The notes under the pieces: model-generated
Told to the model about the DNA's origin: nothing
Seen by the model: the letters and a program-made list of their open reading frames with translations, nothing else
Databases searched by the model: none
Assembly (NCBI RefSeq): GCF_012843315.1
Contig: NZ_JABAEX010000003.1
Span: forward strand, 62,001-126,000
Reading direction: 5' to 3'
Source: Streptococcus sp. WB01_FAA12
GTDB lineage: Bacteria > Bacillota > Bacilli > Lactobacillales > Streptococcaceae
Length of the DNA stretch: 64,000 nucleotides
Shown: positions 18,858-27,961 of the stretch, in pieces
Layout: the number at the start of each line of letters is the position of its first letter
Position numbering within the stretch: position 1 is the stretch's first letter
Translations under genes and position numbers: made by a program

Positions 18858-19783
18858 TGTCAACAATCGGAAAAGAAAAATTTCAGTTCGTAAAACGTGA
18901 CGATTTTGCCTCTGAAACAATTGATGCTCCTGCCTATTCATACTGGGGTTCTGTATTTAGACAATTTCTAAAGAAAAAATCAACAGTCTTTATGCTAGGA
19001 ATTTTGGTAGCCATTATCCTGATGAGCTTTATTTACCCAATGTTCTCAAAGTTTGACTTTAACGATGTAAGCAAGGTCAATGACTTTTCTGCTCGTTTTA
19101 TCAAACCAAATGCTGAACATTGGTTTGGTACAGACAGCAATGGCAAATCCTTGTTTGACGGGGTTTGGTTTGGGGCGCGTAACTCTATCCTCATCTCTGT
19201 CATTGCAACTTTTATCAACCTTGTGATTGGGGTTATTGTTGGTGGAATTTGGGGAATTTCAAAATCCGTTGACCGCGTCATGATGGAAGTTTATAACATT
19301 ATTTCAAACATTCCATCTCTCTTGATTGTCATTGTCTTGACTTACTCAATTGGTGCTGGTTTCTGGAATTTGATTTTTGCCATGAGTGTGACAACTTGGA
19401 TTGGGATTGCTTATATGATTCGTATCCAAATCATGCGTTACCGTGACTTGGAATACAACCTTGCTTCTCAAACACTTGGAACGCCAACCTTTAAAATCAT
19501 CGTTAAAAACATCATGCCACAATTGGTATCTGTTATTGTTTCTACAATGACCTTGATGTTGCCAAGCTTCATCTCTTATGAAGCCTTCCTTTCCTTCTTT
19601 GGATTGGGATTACCTGTAACAGTGCCAAGTTTGGGACGTTTGATCTCAGATTACTCACAAAACGTTACGACCAACGCTTACTTGTTCTGGATTCCGTTGA
19701 CAACCTTGATCTTGGTATCCCTATCTCTTTTCGTTGTTGGTCAAAACCTAGCGGACGCTAGTGATCCACGTACACATAGATAG
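18857..19783 (+). CDS. amiD: Oligopeptide permease subunit AmiD
   Basis: 308 residues. One N-terminal helix (about 43-60), a short extracellular loop with the [15 protein letters not shown] motif of OppC-type permeases, and five further membrane segments with the EAA loop ([25 protein letters not shown]). It pairs with AmiC. It overlaps amiC by one base, and amiE begins eight bases after its stop with a TAGGAG site. Confidence 0.94.
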   Translation: MSTIGKEKFQFVKRDDFASETIDAPAYSYWGSVFRQFLKKKSTVFMLGILVAIILMSFIYPMFSKFDFNDVSKVNDFSARFIKPNAEHWFGTDSNGKSLFDGVWFGARNSILISVIATFINLVIGVIVGGIWGISKSVDRVMMEVYNIISNIPSLLIVIVLTYSIGAGFWNLIFAMSVTTWIGIAYMIRIQIMRYRDLEYNLASQTLGTPTFKIIVKNIMPQLVSVIVSTMTLMLPSFISYEAFLSFFGLGLPVTVPSLGRLISDYSQNVTTNAYLFWIPLTTLILVSLSLFVVGQNLADASDPRTHR

Positions 19784-19791
19784 GAGTAGAC

Positions 19792-20859
19792 ATGACAAAA
19801 GAAAATAATGTAATTTTGACTGCTCGTGATATTGTCGTGGAATTTAACGTTCGTGACAAAGTTCTGACGGCTATCCGAGGAGTTTCTCTGGACCTGATTG
19901 AAGGAGAAGTTCTTGCCTTGGTAGGTGAGTCTGGTTCTGGTAAATCTGTATTAACAAAAACCTTTACAGGGATGTTAGAAGATAATGGACGTATTGCCCA
20001 AGGAAGCATCGACTATCGTGGACAAGACTTGACCGCCTTGAATTCTAACAAGGAATGGGAGAAGATTCGTGGTGCTAAAATTGCGACCATCTTCCAAGAC
20101 CCCATGACAAGTTTGGACCCAATCAATACAATCGGTAGCCAAATCACGGAAGTTATCGTTAAACACCAAGGGAAAACAGCTAAGGAAGCCAAAGAGATGG
20201 CAATCGACTATATGAACAAGGTCGGAATCCCAGATGCTGAAAAACGTTTTGAAGAGTATCCTTTCCAATATTCTGGAGGGATGCGCCAACGTATCGTTAT
20301 TGCGATTGCCCTTGCCTGTCGTCCAGATATCTTGATCTGTGACGAGCCGACTACGGCCCTTGATGTAACCATTCAAGCGCAAATCATTGATTTGCTTAAA
20401 ACTTTGCAAAATGAGTACCACTTTACCATTATTTTTATCACCCATGACCTTGGTGTGGTAGCAAGTATTGCTGATAAGGTAGCGGTTATGTATGCTGGGG
20501 AAATTGTAGAATACGGTACTGTTGAGGAAGTCTTCTACGATCCACGTCATCCATATACTTGGAGTCTCTTGTCTAGCTTGCCTCAGCTTGCTGATGATAA
20601 GGGGGAATTGTACTCTATCCCAGGAACACCACCGTCTCTTTATACTGAGTTGAAAGGTGATGCCTTTGCCCTTCGTTCAGATTATGCGATGCAAATTGAC
20701 TTTGAACAGAAAGCACCTCAGTTTTCAGTCACTGATACTCACTGGGCTAAGACTTGGTTGCTTCATGAGAATGCTCCTAAAGTTGAAAAACCTGGAGTCA
20801 TTGCAGATTTGCATGACAAGATTCGTGATAAAATGGGCTTTGCTCATCTAGAAGACTAG
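19792..20859 (+). CDS. amiE: Oligopeptide ABC transporter ATPase AmiE
   Basis: 355 residues. Walker A is GESGSGKS, the ABC signature is YSGGMRQR, Walker B is [12 protein letters not shown] and the switch histidine is in ITHD. The C-terminal oligopeptide/dipeptide transporter domain ([14 protein letters not shown]) is present. It is cytoplasmic and drives peptide import together with AmiF. It follows amiD by eight bases. Confidence 0.95.
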   Translation: MTKENNVILTARDIVVEFNVRDKVLTAIRGVSLDLIEGEVLALVGESGSGKSVLTKTFTGMLEDNGRIAQGSIDYRGQDLTALNSNKEWEKIRGAKIATIFQDPMTSLDPINTIGSQITEVIVKHQGKTAKEAKEMAIDYMNKVGIPDAEKRFEEYPFQYSGGMRQRIVIAIALACRPDILICDEPTTALDVTIQAQIIDLLKTLQNEYHFTIIFITHDLGVVASIADKVAVMYAGEIVEYGTVEEVFYDPRHPYTWSLLSSLPQLADDKGELYSIPGTPPSLYTELKGDAFALRSDYAMQIDFEQKAPQFSVTDTHWAKTWLLHENAPKVEKPGVIADLHDKIRDKMGFAHLED

Positions 20860-20869
20860 GAGGAAGGAA

Positions 20870-21799
20870 ATGTCTGAAAAATTAGTAGAAATTAAAGATT
20901 TAGAAATTTCCTTCGGTGAAGGAAGTAAGAAGTTTGTGGCGGTTAAAAACGCCAACTTCTTTATCAACAAGGGAGAAACTTTCTCTCTTGTAGGTGAGTC
21001 TGGTAGTGGGAAAACAACCATTGGTCGTGCCATTATTGGTTTAAATAATACCAGTAAAGGAGAGATTATCTTTGATGGCCAGAAAATTAATGGCAAAAAA
21101 TCTCACAAGGAATCCTCAGACTTGATTCGTCGTATCCAGATGATTTTCCAGGACCCTGCAGCCAGCTTGAATGAGCGTGCGACGGTTGACTATATCATCT
21201 CTGAAGGTCTTTACAACTACCACTTGTTTAAAGACGAAGAAGATCGAAAAGAAAAAGTTCAAAAGATGATCCATGAAGTTGGACTTTTGAAAGAACACTT
21301 GACCCGTTATCCACATGAGTTTTCTGGTGGTCAACGTCAACGTATCGGGATTGCCCGTGCCCTTGTGATGGAACCTGATTTCGTTATTGCGGATGAGCCA
21401 ATTTCAGCCTTGGACGTATCAGTGCGTGCGCAAGTCTTGAACTTGCTCAAGAAGTTCCAAAAAGAGTTGGGCTTGACCTATCTCTTTATCGCGCATGACT
21501 TGTCAGTTGTTCGCTTTATCTCAGATCGTATCGCAGTTATCTATAAGGGAGTTATCGTCGAAGTGGCGGAGACAGAGGAGTTGTTTAACAATCCTGTCCA
21601 CCCCTACACTCAAGCGCTTCTATCTGCTGTACCGATTCCAGATCCAATCTTGGAACGCAAGAAGGTCTTGAAAGTGTACGATCCTGACCAACATGACTAT
21701 GAGACAGACAAGCCATCTATGATAGAAATTCGTCCAGGTCACTATGTTTGGGCTAACCAAGCGGAAGTTGCTCGATACAAAGAAGCTCTTAAAAAATAA
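20870..21799 (+). CDS. amiF: Oligopeptide ABC transporter ATPase AmiF
   Basis: 309 residues. Walker A is GESGSGKTT, the ABC signature is [10 protein letters not shown], Walker B is [12 protein letters not shown] and the switch histidine is in IAHD. It is the second ATPase of the Ami importer and the last gene of the operon. It starts ten bases after amiE with an AGGAGGAAGG ribosome binding site. The hairpin at 21809-21835 ends the operon. Confidence 0.95.
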   Translation: MSEKLVEIKDLEISFGEGSKKFVAVKNANFFINKGETFSLVGESGSGKTTIGRAIIGLNNTSKGEIIFDGQKINGKKSHKESSDLIRRIQMIFQDPAASLNERATVDYIISEGLYNYHLFKDEEDRKEKVQKMIHEVGLLKEHLTRYPHEFSGGQRQRIGIARALVMEPDFVIADEPISALDVSVRAQVLNLLKKFQKELGLTYLFIAHDLSVVRFISDRIAVIYKGVIVEVAETEELFNNPVHPYTQALLSAVPIPDPILERKKVLKVYDPDQHDYETDKPSMIEIRPGHYVWANQAEVARYKEALKK

Positions 21800-21808
21800 A
21801 TCGATTAG

Positions 21809-21835
21809 GAGAGGACCGAAAGGTCTTCTCGTTTT
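21809..21835 (+). terminator. ami operon terminator
   Basis: GAGAGGACC / GGTCTTCTC stem with a GAAA loop followed by GTTTTT. Confidence 0.87.
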
Positions 21836-21843
21836 TAATAGAA

Positions 21844-21874
21844 AAATCCCCCTTCTACTAGCTTGTAAAAGGGG
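21844..21874 (-). terminator. trk operon terminator (minus strand)
   Basis: On the minus strand CCCCTTTTAC pairs with GTAGAAGGGG (one mismatch) and is followed by GATTTTTC. Confidence 0.8.
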
Positions 21875-21887
21875 AATTGTATTGTAA

Positions 21888-23327
21888 TTAACGTTTAGAC
21901 CAAGTGCGTTTCATAAAGAGTAGTAAAATTGGGTAAATCTCTAAGCGGCCTGCAATCATTGCAAAGGAGAGCAGGATTTTAGAGATGGGACTAAAGATGG
22001 CAAAACTAGAGGTTGTACCTAGAATAGGTCCGATATTGTTAAAACAGCTGAAGACAGCACTGGTCACGACTAGAAAATCATTGCTATCAAGACTGACGAT
22101 AAAGATGAGAGAGAGTATAATCATCACGTAGATGGCAAAATATTTAAGAATCTTGTGCTGGGTATCCTTATCAATCACAGTTTTGTTGACATGTAGAGTC
22201 AAGACACGGTGAGGGGATAAGATGGACAAAATCTGATTTTTAGCAATTTTTGAGAGGATGAGTCCTCTGATCACTTTGAGACCACCTGCAGTTGAGCCAG
22301 CCGATCCACCGATTCCCATGAGGAAGAGGAGGATAAATTGGGAGAAGAGGGGCCAGTTGGTAATATCTCCGTAACCAAAACCTGTTGTCGTGATGATATT
22401 GGAAACCTGGAAGAAGGCCATTTCAACACTTTTAGAGACACCTTGGTAGAGGTGGAGCGTATTAAGAGTAATCAAGCCGGTAGAAACTAGGACAATGATC
22501 ACATAAGCTCGCAGTTCTTCATCTCCAAAGAAAGCTTTAACCCGACGGAGCATGAGGTAGTAGTAGAGATTGAAGTTAACCCCAAAAACCAAGACTCCGA
22601 TACTAACTAGATAGGTGATGAGTGAGCTACCGTAGTGGGCAATTCCGTCGTTATAGACGGTGAAGCCCCCAGTTCCCGCTGTTCCCATAGCAATGACAAA
22701 ACTATCATAGAGAGGCATGCCTGCTAGATAGTAGATGACCACAAAAAGGGAGAAGAGAGCTAGATAAAGCAGATAGAGGATCTGGGCAGTGTTTTTTAGT
22801 TTGGATACGACCTTGCCAAAGACAGGTCCAGGAACCTCAGCCTTCATCACCTCTAAGTGACTATTTTTGGCATTGTCCATAATGGCAAGTGCGAAAACAA
22901 GCACCCCCATCCCTCCGATCAAGTGGGTAAAACTTCGCCAGAAGAGGAGGGAACGACTGAGAACGGAAACATCGTTCAGAATAGTTGCTCCTGTAGTTGT
23001 AAAACCAGAGCTGATTTCAAAGAAGGCATCGATGACGCTTGGGATTTGTCCTGAAAAGACAAAGGGGAGGCCACCAAAGAAAGACCAGAGAATCCAACAG
23101 AGGGCAACGATTAAGACCCCTTCCTTGGCGTAAATCCGTTGATTTTTCGGTTTCCGTAAAACGCCAAGACCACCAAGAAGGACTAAAATTCCAATCGTAG
23201 AAAAGAGAGCGATAAATACTTGACTGGATTCTTGGTAATAGGTTGCTACACCAACAGGTACTAGAAGGAGAACAGCCTCAATCAAGAGAAGTTTTGAGAG
23301 GAGGTAACGAATCATACTTTTATTCAT
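21888..23327 (-). CDS. trkH: Potassium uptake protein TrkH/KtrB family
   Basis: 479 residues with about ten membrane helices and the four pore-loop repeats of the Trk/Ktr/HKT superfamily. The selectivity-filter segments are visible as TTTGATI, GTAGTGGFTV, TTTGFGYGD and NNIGP. It is the membrane channel for potassium (or sodium) entry, gated by the RCK protein encoded by trkA. The three bases between trkA and this gene, and the ribosome binding site at the end of trkA, show a coupled trkA-trkH operon on the minus strand. Confidence 0.92.
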   Translation of the reverse strand: MNKSMIRYLLSKLLLIEAVLLLVPVGVATYYQESSQVFIALFSTIGILVLLGGLGVLRKPKNQRIYAKEGVLIVALCWILWSFFGGLPFVFSGQIPSVIDAFFEISSGFTTTGATILNDVSVLSRSLLFWRSFTHLIGGMGVLVFALAIMDNAKNSHLEVMKAEVPGPVFGKVVSKLKNTAQILYLLYLALFSLFVVIYYLAGMPLYDSFVIAMGTAGTGGFTVYNDGIAHYGSSLITYLVSIGVLVFGVNFNLYYYLMLRRVKAFFGDEELRAYVIIVLVSTGLITLNTLHLYQGVSKSVEMAFFQVSNIITTTGFGYGDITNWPLFSQFILLFLMGIGGSAGSTAGGLKVIRGLILSKIAKNQILSILSPHRVLTLHVNKTVIDKDTQHKILKYFAIYVMIILSLIFIVSLDSNDFLVVTSAVFSCFNNIGPILGTTSSFAIFSPISKILLSFAMIAGRLEIYPILLLFMKRTWSKR

Positions 23328-23330
23328 TTT

Positions 23331-24680
23331 TTACCTCTCAAACAAATCATAAATCTTGGTGATGTTTGGCAATAAGGTCGTCACGAGTAACTTGTCTCCC
23401 ACCTCAAGCATATCCTCTCCAGTAGGGAAGATTGTTTTTCCTTTTCGGATAATGGCTGCGATGAGAACCCCTTTTTTCAATTTCAACTGTGATAGAGGCT
23501 TGGCAGTCATTTTATTGGCTTCTTTGATATGGAATTGCAGGGTTTCAATTTGGCCATTTGCTAGATGGTGCATGGCTTGAAGGTCTGAGTATTGGGCGTT
23601 TACCCGACCACGGATAAAGTGCATAATGGTATCTACTGCGATGATTTTCGGCGTAATGATACTTGAAAAATCAGGTGCATGGATAATCTCTAGAAGACTA
23701 GTTCGGTTGACTTTAGTGATGTTTTTTTGAACACCAACACGGTCAAGGAACATAGAGGTGATGATGTTTTCCTCGTCAACCCCAGTTAAGGTTGCGACCG
23801 CATCGTAGCTAGGAGCACTTTCTTCCAGTAAGATGTCCTTAGCAGTTCCATCTCCTTGTACGATATAGAGATTTGGGAATTTTTCACTAAAGAAACGAGC
23901 TCTTTCAGGATTGATCTCGATAACCTTGGTATCGATGCGACTGTCTTTCAAAATGCCAAGTAGATAATAAGCGATTTTTCCAGCTCCAACGATAAGCAAA
24001 CTTTTTACTGCACGCGATTTGAAATAGTTGTGGAAAAGCATCATATCCACACGATTTCCCGTAACAAAAATCCGATCCTTGTCCTGGATAGTGATATCAC
24101 CACTTGGAATCATGAGTTGATGGTCTCTTTCCATAGCGCAGACAATGATGTTGCCAAATTTTTTACGGAAGTCTGAGATTGGCATTTGACAGAGCCCGCT
24201 AGAATCCTTGATAACAAACTCCATCAGGCTGACACGACCTCCAGCAAAACGCTCAACTGAGAGGGCGTTAGGGAAATCGATGATATTTGAGATGGCACGG
24301 GCTGCTAGGAGTTCTGGATTAACGATAAGTGAAAATCCAAGAATATTTTTCTCTTTAAAATAGGCATTAGAGTATTCAGGATTTCGCACTCGAACGATGG
24401 TTTCTTTAGCGCCCATTTTTTTAGCAAGTACCGCTGAAATCATATTCACTTCATCGTATTCAGTTAGAGCGATAAAGATATCACACTCTTGGACGCCGGC
24501 TTGCTCCAAGATGGCAAAGTCAGCACCATTTCCAAGGAGGCCCATGATATCAAAGCGACTGACAATATGGTTAAGTACAGCTTCATTTTGCTCGATGAGG
24601 ACAACGTCATGGTCTTCCGCTACCAGTGAACGACAGAGGGCAGAACCGACTTTCCCTCCACCAACAAGGACAATTTTCAT
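23331..24680 (-). CDS. trkA: Trk potassium regulator TrkA (two RCK domains)
   Basis: 449 residues, two tandem RCK units, each a Rossmann NAD(H)-binding domain plus a RCK_C domain. Both dinucleotide loops are visible: VGGGKVGSALCRSL at the N-terminus and VGAGKIAYYLLGIL in the middle. It forms the cytoplasmic gating ring on TrkH and senses nucleotides. It is the first gene of the minus-strand trkA-trkH unit. A TATGAT-like -10 box lies upstream (24711-24716 on the minus strand), without a clear -35. Confidence 0.93.
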   Translation of the reverse strand: MKIVLVGGGKVGSALCRSLVAEDHDVVLIEQNEAVLNHIVSRFDIMGLLGNGADFAILEQAGVQECDIFIALTEYDEVNMISAVLAKKMGAKETIVRVRNPEYSNAYFKEKNILGFSLIVNPELLAARAISNIIDFPNALSVERFAGGRVSLMEFVIKDSSGLCQMPISDFRKKFGNIIVCAMERDHQLMIPSGDITIQDKDRIFVTGNRVDMMLFHNYFKSRAVKSLLIVGAGKIAYYLLGILKDSRIDTKVIEINPERARFFSEKFPNLYIVQGDGTAKDILLEESAPSYDAVATLTGVDEENIITSMFLDRVGVQKNITKVNRTSLLEIIHAPDFSSIITPKIIAVDTIMHFIRGRVNAQYSDLQAMHHLANGQIETLQFHIKEANKMTAKPLSQLKLKKGVLIAAIIRKGKTIFPTGEDMLEVGDKLLVTTLLPNITKIYDLFER

Positions 24681-24919
24681 ATAAAAAACCTACTTTTTCA
24701 TGATGTAACTATCATACCCTTTTTTAGCAAAAAATGCACTTGCCAAGCCGATTTTTGGGAGAAGAAAGGACTTTTTCAAGTTTTTGAAGATAAATATGCT
24801 TATCTTCTATAAAAATGTATCTCAGATGAAGTAATTTCACTCTCTTGATAAGGCTGTTCTGAAAGTGAATGTCCGAGTATGAAAATATAATAAAAAAAGT
24901 AAAAAATCAAGTCATTTCT
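24681..24919. other. Divergent intergenic region between trkA and trmL
   Basis: AT-rich stretch between the start of trkA (minus) and the trmL leader promoter (plus). I see no open reading frame with a ribosome binding site and no strong repeat. Apart from the TATGAT-like box for trkA, nothing could be assigned. Confidence 0.5.
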
Positions 24920-24947
24920 ATTGACAATGATTCTGAAAATGTTATAC
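24920..24947 (+). promoter_or_regulatory. Promoter of the trmL leader RNA
   Basis: TTGACA (24920-24925), 16-bp spacer, TATACT (24942-24947): a near-consensus housekeeping promoter. Confidence 0.82.
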
Positions 24948-24954
24948 TAAGAAA

Positions 24955-25057
24955 GTAGTTTCGCTGATTTACTTCAAACCTGTTGTGAGGTAAGTTAACG
25001 ATGCCTTAACCACGCTGTTTGCTGAGCTTGACTCCGGGCAGTGTGGCTATTTTTTTG
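24955..25057 (+). ncRNA. Structured leader / small RNA before trmL ending in a terminator
   Basis: From the predicted start (about 24955) to the T run is roughly 100 nt. It contains a GTTAA/TTAAC hairpin (around 24994-25009) and a closing stem CCACGCTG (25010-25017) / CAGTGTGG (25039-25046), followed by seven T residues (25051-25057). trmL begins 23 bases later at 25080 with its own AAAGGAAG site. A strong promoter ending in a terminator just before a gene indicates attenuation or an independent small RNA. I could not match it to a known family with certainty. Confidence 0.6.
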
Positions 25058-25079
25058 CAATGATAAAAGGAAGCCAATT

Positions 25080-25583
25080 ATGACAAATCACATTGTTTTA
25101 TTTGAACCTCAGATTCCACAAAATACGGGCAACATCGCGCGTACTTGCGCTGCCACCAATTCTCCCCTTCACATCATTAAACCGATGGGATTTCCGATTG
25201 ATGACCGCAAGATGAAGCGGGCTGGTTTGGATTACTGGGACAAGTTAGAGATTCATTTTTATGATAATTTGGCAGACTTCATGTCTCAGATGAAAGGGCA
25301 AGTCTACCTGATTTCGAAATTCGCAGAAAAGGTTTATTCTGAGGCGAATTTGGCAGGCGGTGAGGATCATTATTTTCTTTTTGGGCGTGAGGATAAGGGT
25401 TTGCCAGAGGACTTTATGCGTGAACATCCAGAGAAAGCTCTCCGTGTCCCGATGAATGATGAACATGTCCGCAGCCTCAATGTTTCCAATACGGTCTGCA
25501 TGATTGTCTATGAGGCTCTTCGTCAGCAAAATTTTTCTGGTTTAGAGCTCGTTCACACCTATGAAGCAGATAAATTGAAATAA
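25080..25583 (+). CDS. trmL: tRNA (cytidine/uridine-34-2'-O)-methyltransferase TrmL
   Basis: 167 residues from the ATG at 25080. A minimal SPOUT protein lacking an extra RNA-binding domain, with the motifs [17 protein letters not shown] at the start, FGREDKGLP in the middle and [20 protein letters not shown] at the end. TrmL 2'-O-methylates the wobble base of tRNA-Leu isoacceptors. It follows the structured leader described above. The frame extends upstream to 25041 inside the terminator, which I rejected as a start. Confidence 0.92.
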   Translation: MTNHIVLFEPQIPQNTGNIARTCAATNSPLHIIKPMGFPIDDRKMKRAGLDYWDKLEIHFYDNLADFMSQMKGQVYLISKFAEKVYSEANLAGGEDHYFLFGREDKGLPEDFMREHPEKALRVPMNDEHVRSLNVSNTVCMIVYEALRQQNFSGLELVHTYEADKLK

Positions 25584-25627
25584 TCAAAATGCTTGAACTT
25601 GCAAGCGTTTTTTGTTATGATTAAAGG

Positions 25628-25837
25628 GTCTTCAGGGCTGGGTGTAATTCCCGACCGGCGGTGACTTTAACTAGCTATTTTGGCTTACTCTTCGTTGTCT
25701 TGTCTCGATATACTCAAGTATTATCTTCGACTGCGACGCCTAGATTAATCTAAAATATCTTAGTTAAAGAAGTCCGCGAGCGCAAGCTGATGTGGTGCGA
25801 TTCCACAACCGACAGTATAGTCTGGATGGGAGAAGAC
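25628..25837 (+). promoter_or_regulatory. FMN riboswitch (RFN element) upstream of ribU
   Basis: The P1 arms are GTCTTC (25628-25633) and GAAGAC (25832-25837). Conserved RFN segments are visible: CAGGGCTGGGTG, ATTCCCGACCGGCGGT, CCGCGAGCGC, GATTCCACAACCGACAG and TATAGTCTGGATGGGAGAAG. Between the GGCGGT and CCGCGAG parts lies a variable stem of about 110 nt, longer than usual: CTTTAACTA (from 25665) pairs with TAGTTAAAG near 25760-25769, and TATTTT pairs with AAAATA inside it. FMN binding is expected to lower ribU expression. Confidence 0.93.
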
Positions 25838-25994
25838 GAAAGAATGGCTTTGTCTGTTCGGATATGTTTATAGATGAATTGCAACCGCTTGCTCAACAGA
25901 GTGAGGGGGAACTTTTTGGATATAAAAAGTGAGAATAGATAGAGGGATCCTTTCCAACTTCTTCTGATTTTATAGAAAATTGGAGGAACCTGTT
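25838..25994 (+). promoter_or_regulatory. Expression platform between the FMN aptamer and ribU
   Basis: No classical terminator with a long T tract is visible. An ACTTTTT/TAAAAAGT hairpin lies near 25913-25931, and the ribosome binding site TGGAGGAA is at 25981-25988. Control may act on translation and not on termination; this is inference. Confidence 0.4.
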
Positions 25995-26558
25995 ATGACA
26001 AACACACGTCGACTTTCGACCATTGCGATTTTATCAGCCATTTCATTTGTGCTGATGTACTTTGACTTTCCGCTCTTGCCAGCGGCGACCTTCCTCAAGA
26101 TCGAGTTTAGTATCTTGCCAGTCCTTGTGGGCTTGGTGGTGATGGATTTGCCTGCTGCTCTAGGGATTCTCTTACTTCGATCACTCTTGAAGTTGCTTCT
26201 GAATAGCCAGGGAGTGAATACCTACATTGGCTTGCCAATGAATATCATAGCTTTGGGAGTTTTTGTTATCGCTTTTGGTTTGATTTGGAAAAAGGAACGT
26301 AGCACCCTTCGTTTCCTACTAGCATCTCTAGTGGGAACTATAGGATTGACTTCAGCGATGTTGGTTCTCAACTATGTCTATGCTGTTCCTTTGTACGCGC
26401 GGTTTGCTAACTTTGATATTGGAAAAATTTTGGGACTTTCCAACTACCTAATGACCATGGTATTACCTTTTAACTTGATTGAAGGTGTAATCTTTGCCGT
26501 TTCATTCTGGTTGTTATACGTCCTCTTGAAATCAACCTTAAAACATTATGAGAGATAA
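25995..26558 (+). CDS. ribU: Riboflavin ECF transporter S component RibU
   Basis: 187 residues with six membrane segments, the S-component fold. Family features include the N-terminal TRRLSTIAILSAISFVLMYF and the KIEFS loop. It binds riboflavin and docks on the shared EcfAA'T energizing module encoded elsewhere. The FMN riboswitch upstream supports the substrate assignment. I chose the ATG at 25995 after TGGAGGAA. Its end overlaps the PAP2 phosphatase gene by 11 bases. Confidence 0.93.
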   Translation: MTNTRRLSTIAILSAISFVLMYFDFPLLPAATFLKIEFSILPVLVGLVVMDLPAALGILLLRSLLKLLLNSQGVNTYIGLPMNIIALGVFVIAFGLIWKKERSTLRFLLASLVGTIGLTSAMLVLNYVYAVPLYARFANFDIGKILGLSNYLMTMVLPFNLIEGVIFAVSFWLLYVLLKSTLKHYER

Positions 26559-27198
26559 ACAAACATTTTTAATGAAGGGCAGTTTTGCCCTTTTACTTTT
26601 CGTCCTTCTTGGATATATGGCTAAGTTCTATCCTGAAACGCTGGTCGGTTTTGATCAACCGATTCAGACTGCCCTTCGTGGGGACTTGCCAGATTATCTG
26701 ACAGTTCTGTTCCGTGCCCTTACGCATTTGATTGATATCCCAGTGATTATCACTTGGGTTGTCATTACAGCCTTTATCTTTTATCGTAAGCAGTGGAAGA
26801 TAGAAAGCTACTTCATGGCGGGCAATCTAGCCTTAGCTGGTCTTTTAATCGTGACCTTTAAAAATATTTATCAGCGCCCACGACCAGCTATCTTACACTT
26901 AGTCGAGGAGAAAGGATTTTCCTTCCCAAGCGGACATTCTCTGGCTGTAACCTTGATGATAGGCACTCTGATTGTCATCCTCAGTCAACGGATTAAAGAT
27001 CCGGTTTGGAGAAAAATTGTGCAAATCGTCCTTGGCTTCTACCTAGTCAGTGTGCTTCTATCTCGGGTCTATCTGGGAGTTCACTACCCATCAGATGTTC
27101 TTGCCAGTTTCTGTGTGGGCTTGGGAGTCTTGTTTATCGAGTTTCCCTTCTATGACAAGCTCCGATTCCAATGGCGATTTAAAGGCAAGCAGAAGTGA
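26548..27198 (+). CDS. PAP2-family membrane phosphatase
   Basis: 216 residues with six membrane segments. The lipid-phosphatase signature is complete: KNIYQRPRP (motif 1), FPSGHSLAV (motif 2, catalytic His) and SRVYLGVHYPSDVL (motif 3). Members dephosphorylate phosphatidylglycerol phosphate, undecaprenyl pyrophosphate or similar lipids on the outer membrane face; which one applies here is not readable. It overlaps ribU, so it is co-transcribed and probably falls under the same FMN riboswitch. Confidence 0.9.
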   Translation: MRDKQTFLMKGSFALLLFVLLGYMAKFYPETLVGFDQPIQTALRGDLPDYLTVLFRALTHLIDIPVIITWVVITAFIFYRKQWKIESYFMAGNLALAGLLIVTFKNIYQRPRPAILHLVEEKGFSFPSGHSLAVTLMIGTLIVILSQRIKDPVWRKIVQIVLGFYLVSVLLSRVYLGVHYPSDVLASFCVGLGVLFIEFPFYDKLRFQWRFKGKQK

Positions 27199-27225
27199 GT
27201 ATCAAATTCCTTTGAGGAAAAAGAA

Positions 27226-27645
27226 ATGAAAGTCAATATAACAGATCTCCATCCGACTCAACTATACTTATCAGAAAAGAAGTTACAAGATATCCAGATG
27301 CTGTATCAGTCGGCAGAAATAATCAATGTTGCTCCAATCAGTATTCTTGCGTTCGGAGATTGCTTGTTGATTACAGATGGCCATCACAGGGCTTATCAAG
27401 CTTTATTGGCGGGTAGGAATATGATTTCTGCTGAGTGGGATAGAGATGGTGGCGATGAACTATATCATCTCTATGCGCAAGCTTGCGAGGAAAGAAAGAT
27501 TTACTCTGTTTTGGATTTAAAAGACCATATCTTACCTCAAGATGAGTATGAAGCAAAATGGTATAATTGGTGTGATGGATTTAATCAAGCAGCAGCTCTT
27601 TTATTGAAAAGGAAAGCAGAAGAAACAGATTCTACAAATAGGTAA
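27226..27645 (+). CDS. ParB-N/Srx-like domain protein of unknown function
   Basis: 139 residues. The core ITDGHHRAYQALLAG resembles the nucleotide-binding GxxRxxA region of ParB/Srx-like domains (the variant DGHHRAYA is seen in small stand-alone members), preceded by the strand-rich NVAPISILAFGDCLLI. There is no helix-turn-helix, so it is not a plasmid-partition ParB. Its function is unknown. It follows the PAP2 gene by 27 bases with a TTTGAGGAAAAAG ribosome binding site, and may be the last gene of the ribU unit. Confidence 0.6.
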   Translation: MKVNITDLHPTQLYLSEKKLQDIQMLYQSAEIINVAPISILAFGDCLLITDGHHRAYQALLAGRNMISAEWDRDGGDELYHLYAQACEERKIYSVLDLKDHILPQDEYEAKWYNWCDGFNQAAALLLKRKAEETDSTNR

Positions 27646-27724
27646 TGCATTGTGTTTTGTTCCTTTTTATTTTATATTGAGAATAGTCTAATCTAACTTG
27701 TTTTTTAACTAAAAATCTGATAAA

Positions 27725-27920
27725 CTATGTAGTAATTGAATAGGAATCCGCAAGACTAGTAACTCAAGGGAAGTATATCAGGGAGGAGAGCCGTGACTGC
27801 AAGCTCTCTATATGAAAGCTGGGTGAATTCGCTTGCGCATGGATTTAGAAATGAAGGTCTGACTTGTCAGATGAAAACGGATGGTACCGCGTGTCAACGC
27901 TCCGAGTGGAGTTTTTGGCA
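27725..27920 (+). promoter_or_regulatory. T-box riboswitch of pheST
   Basis: The T-box core ATGGTACCGCG is at 27881-27891. A short hairpin CTCC-GAGT-GGAG with five T residues follows (27900-27917), the terminator that uncharged tRNA would prevent. Upstream, 27735-27860 can fold as stem I with the CAAGGGAAGTA and AGTAA type conserved bits. GAATTC at 27825-27830 contains a UUC triplet that could be the phenylalanine specifier. The position before pheS fits tRNA-Phe sensing. Confidence 0.88.
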
Positions 27921-27961
27921 TGTGGTTTTCTTTTTATCTACGAGAGACTGATGGAGGAATT

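Noticed and set aside
19975..20550. Antisense open frame of 191 codons across amiE
   Set aside because: Shadow of a conserved ABC ATPase; no start signals and no family resemblance.
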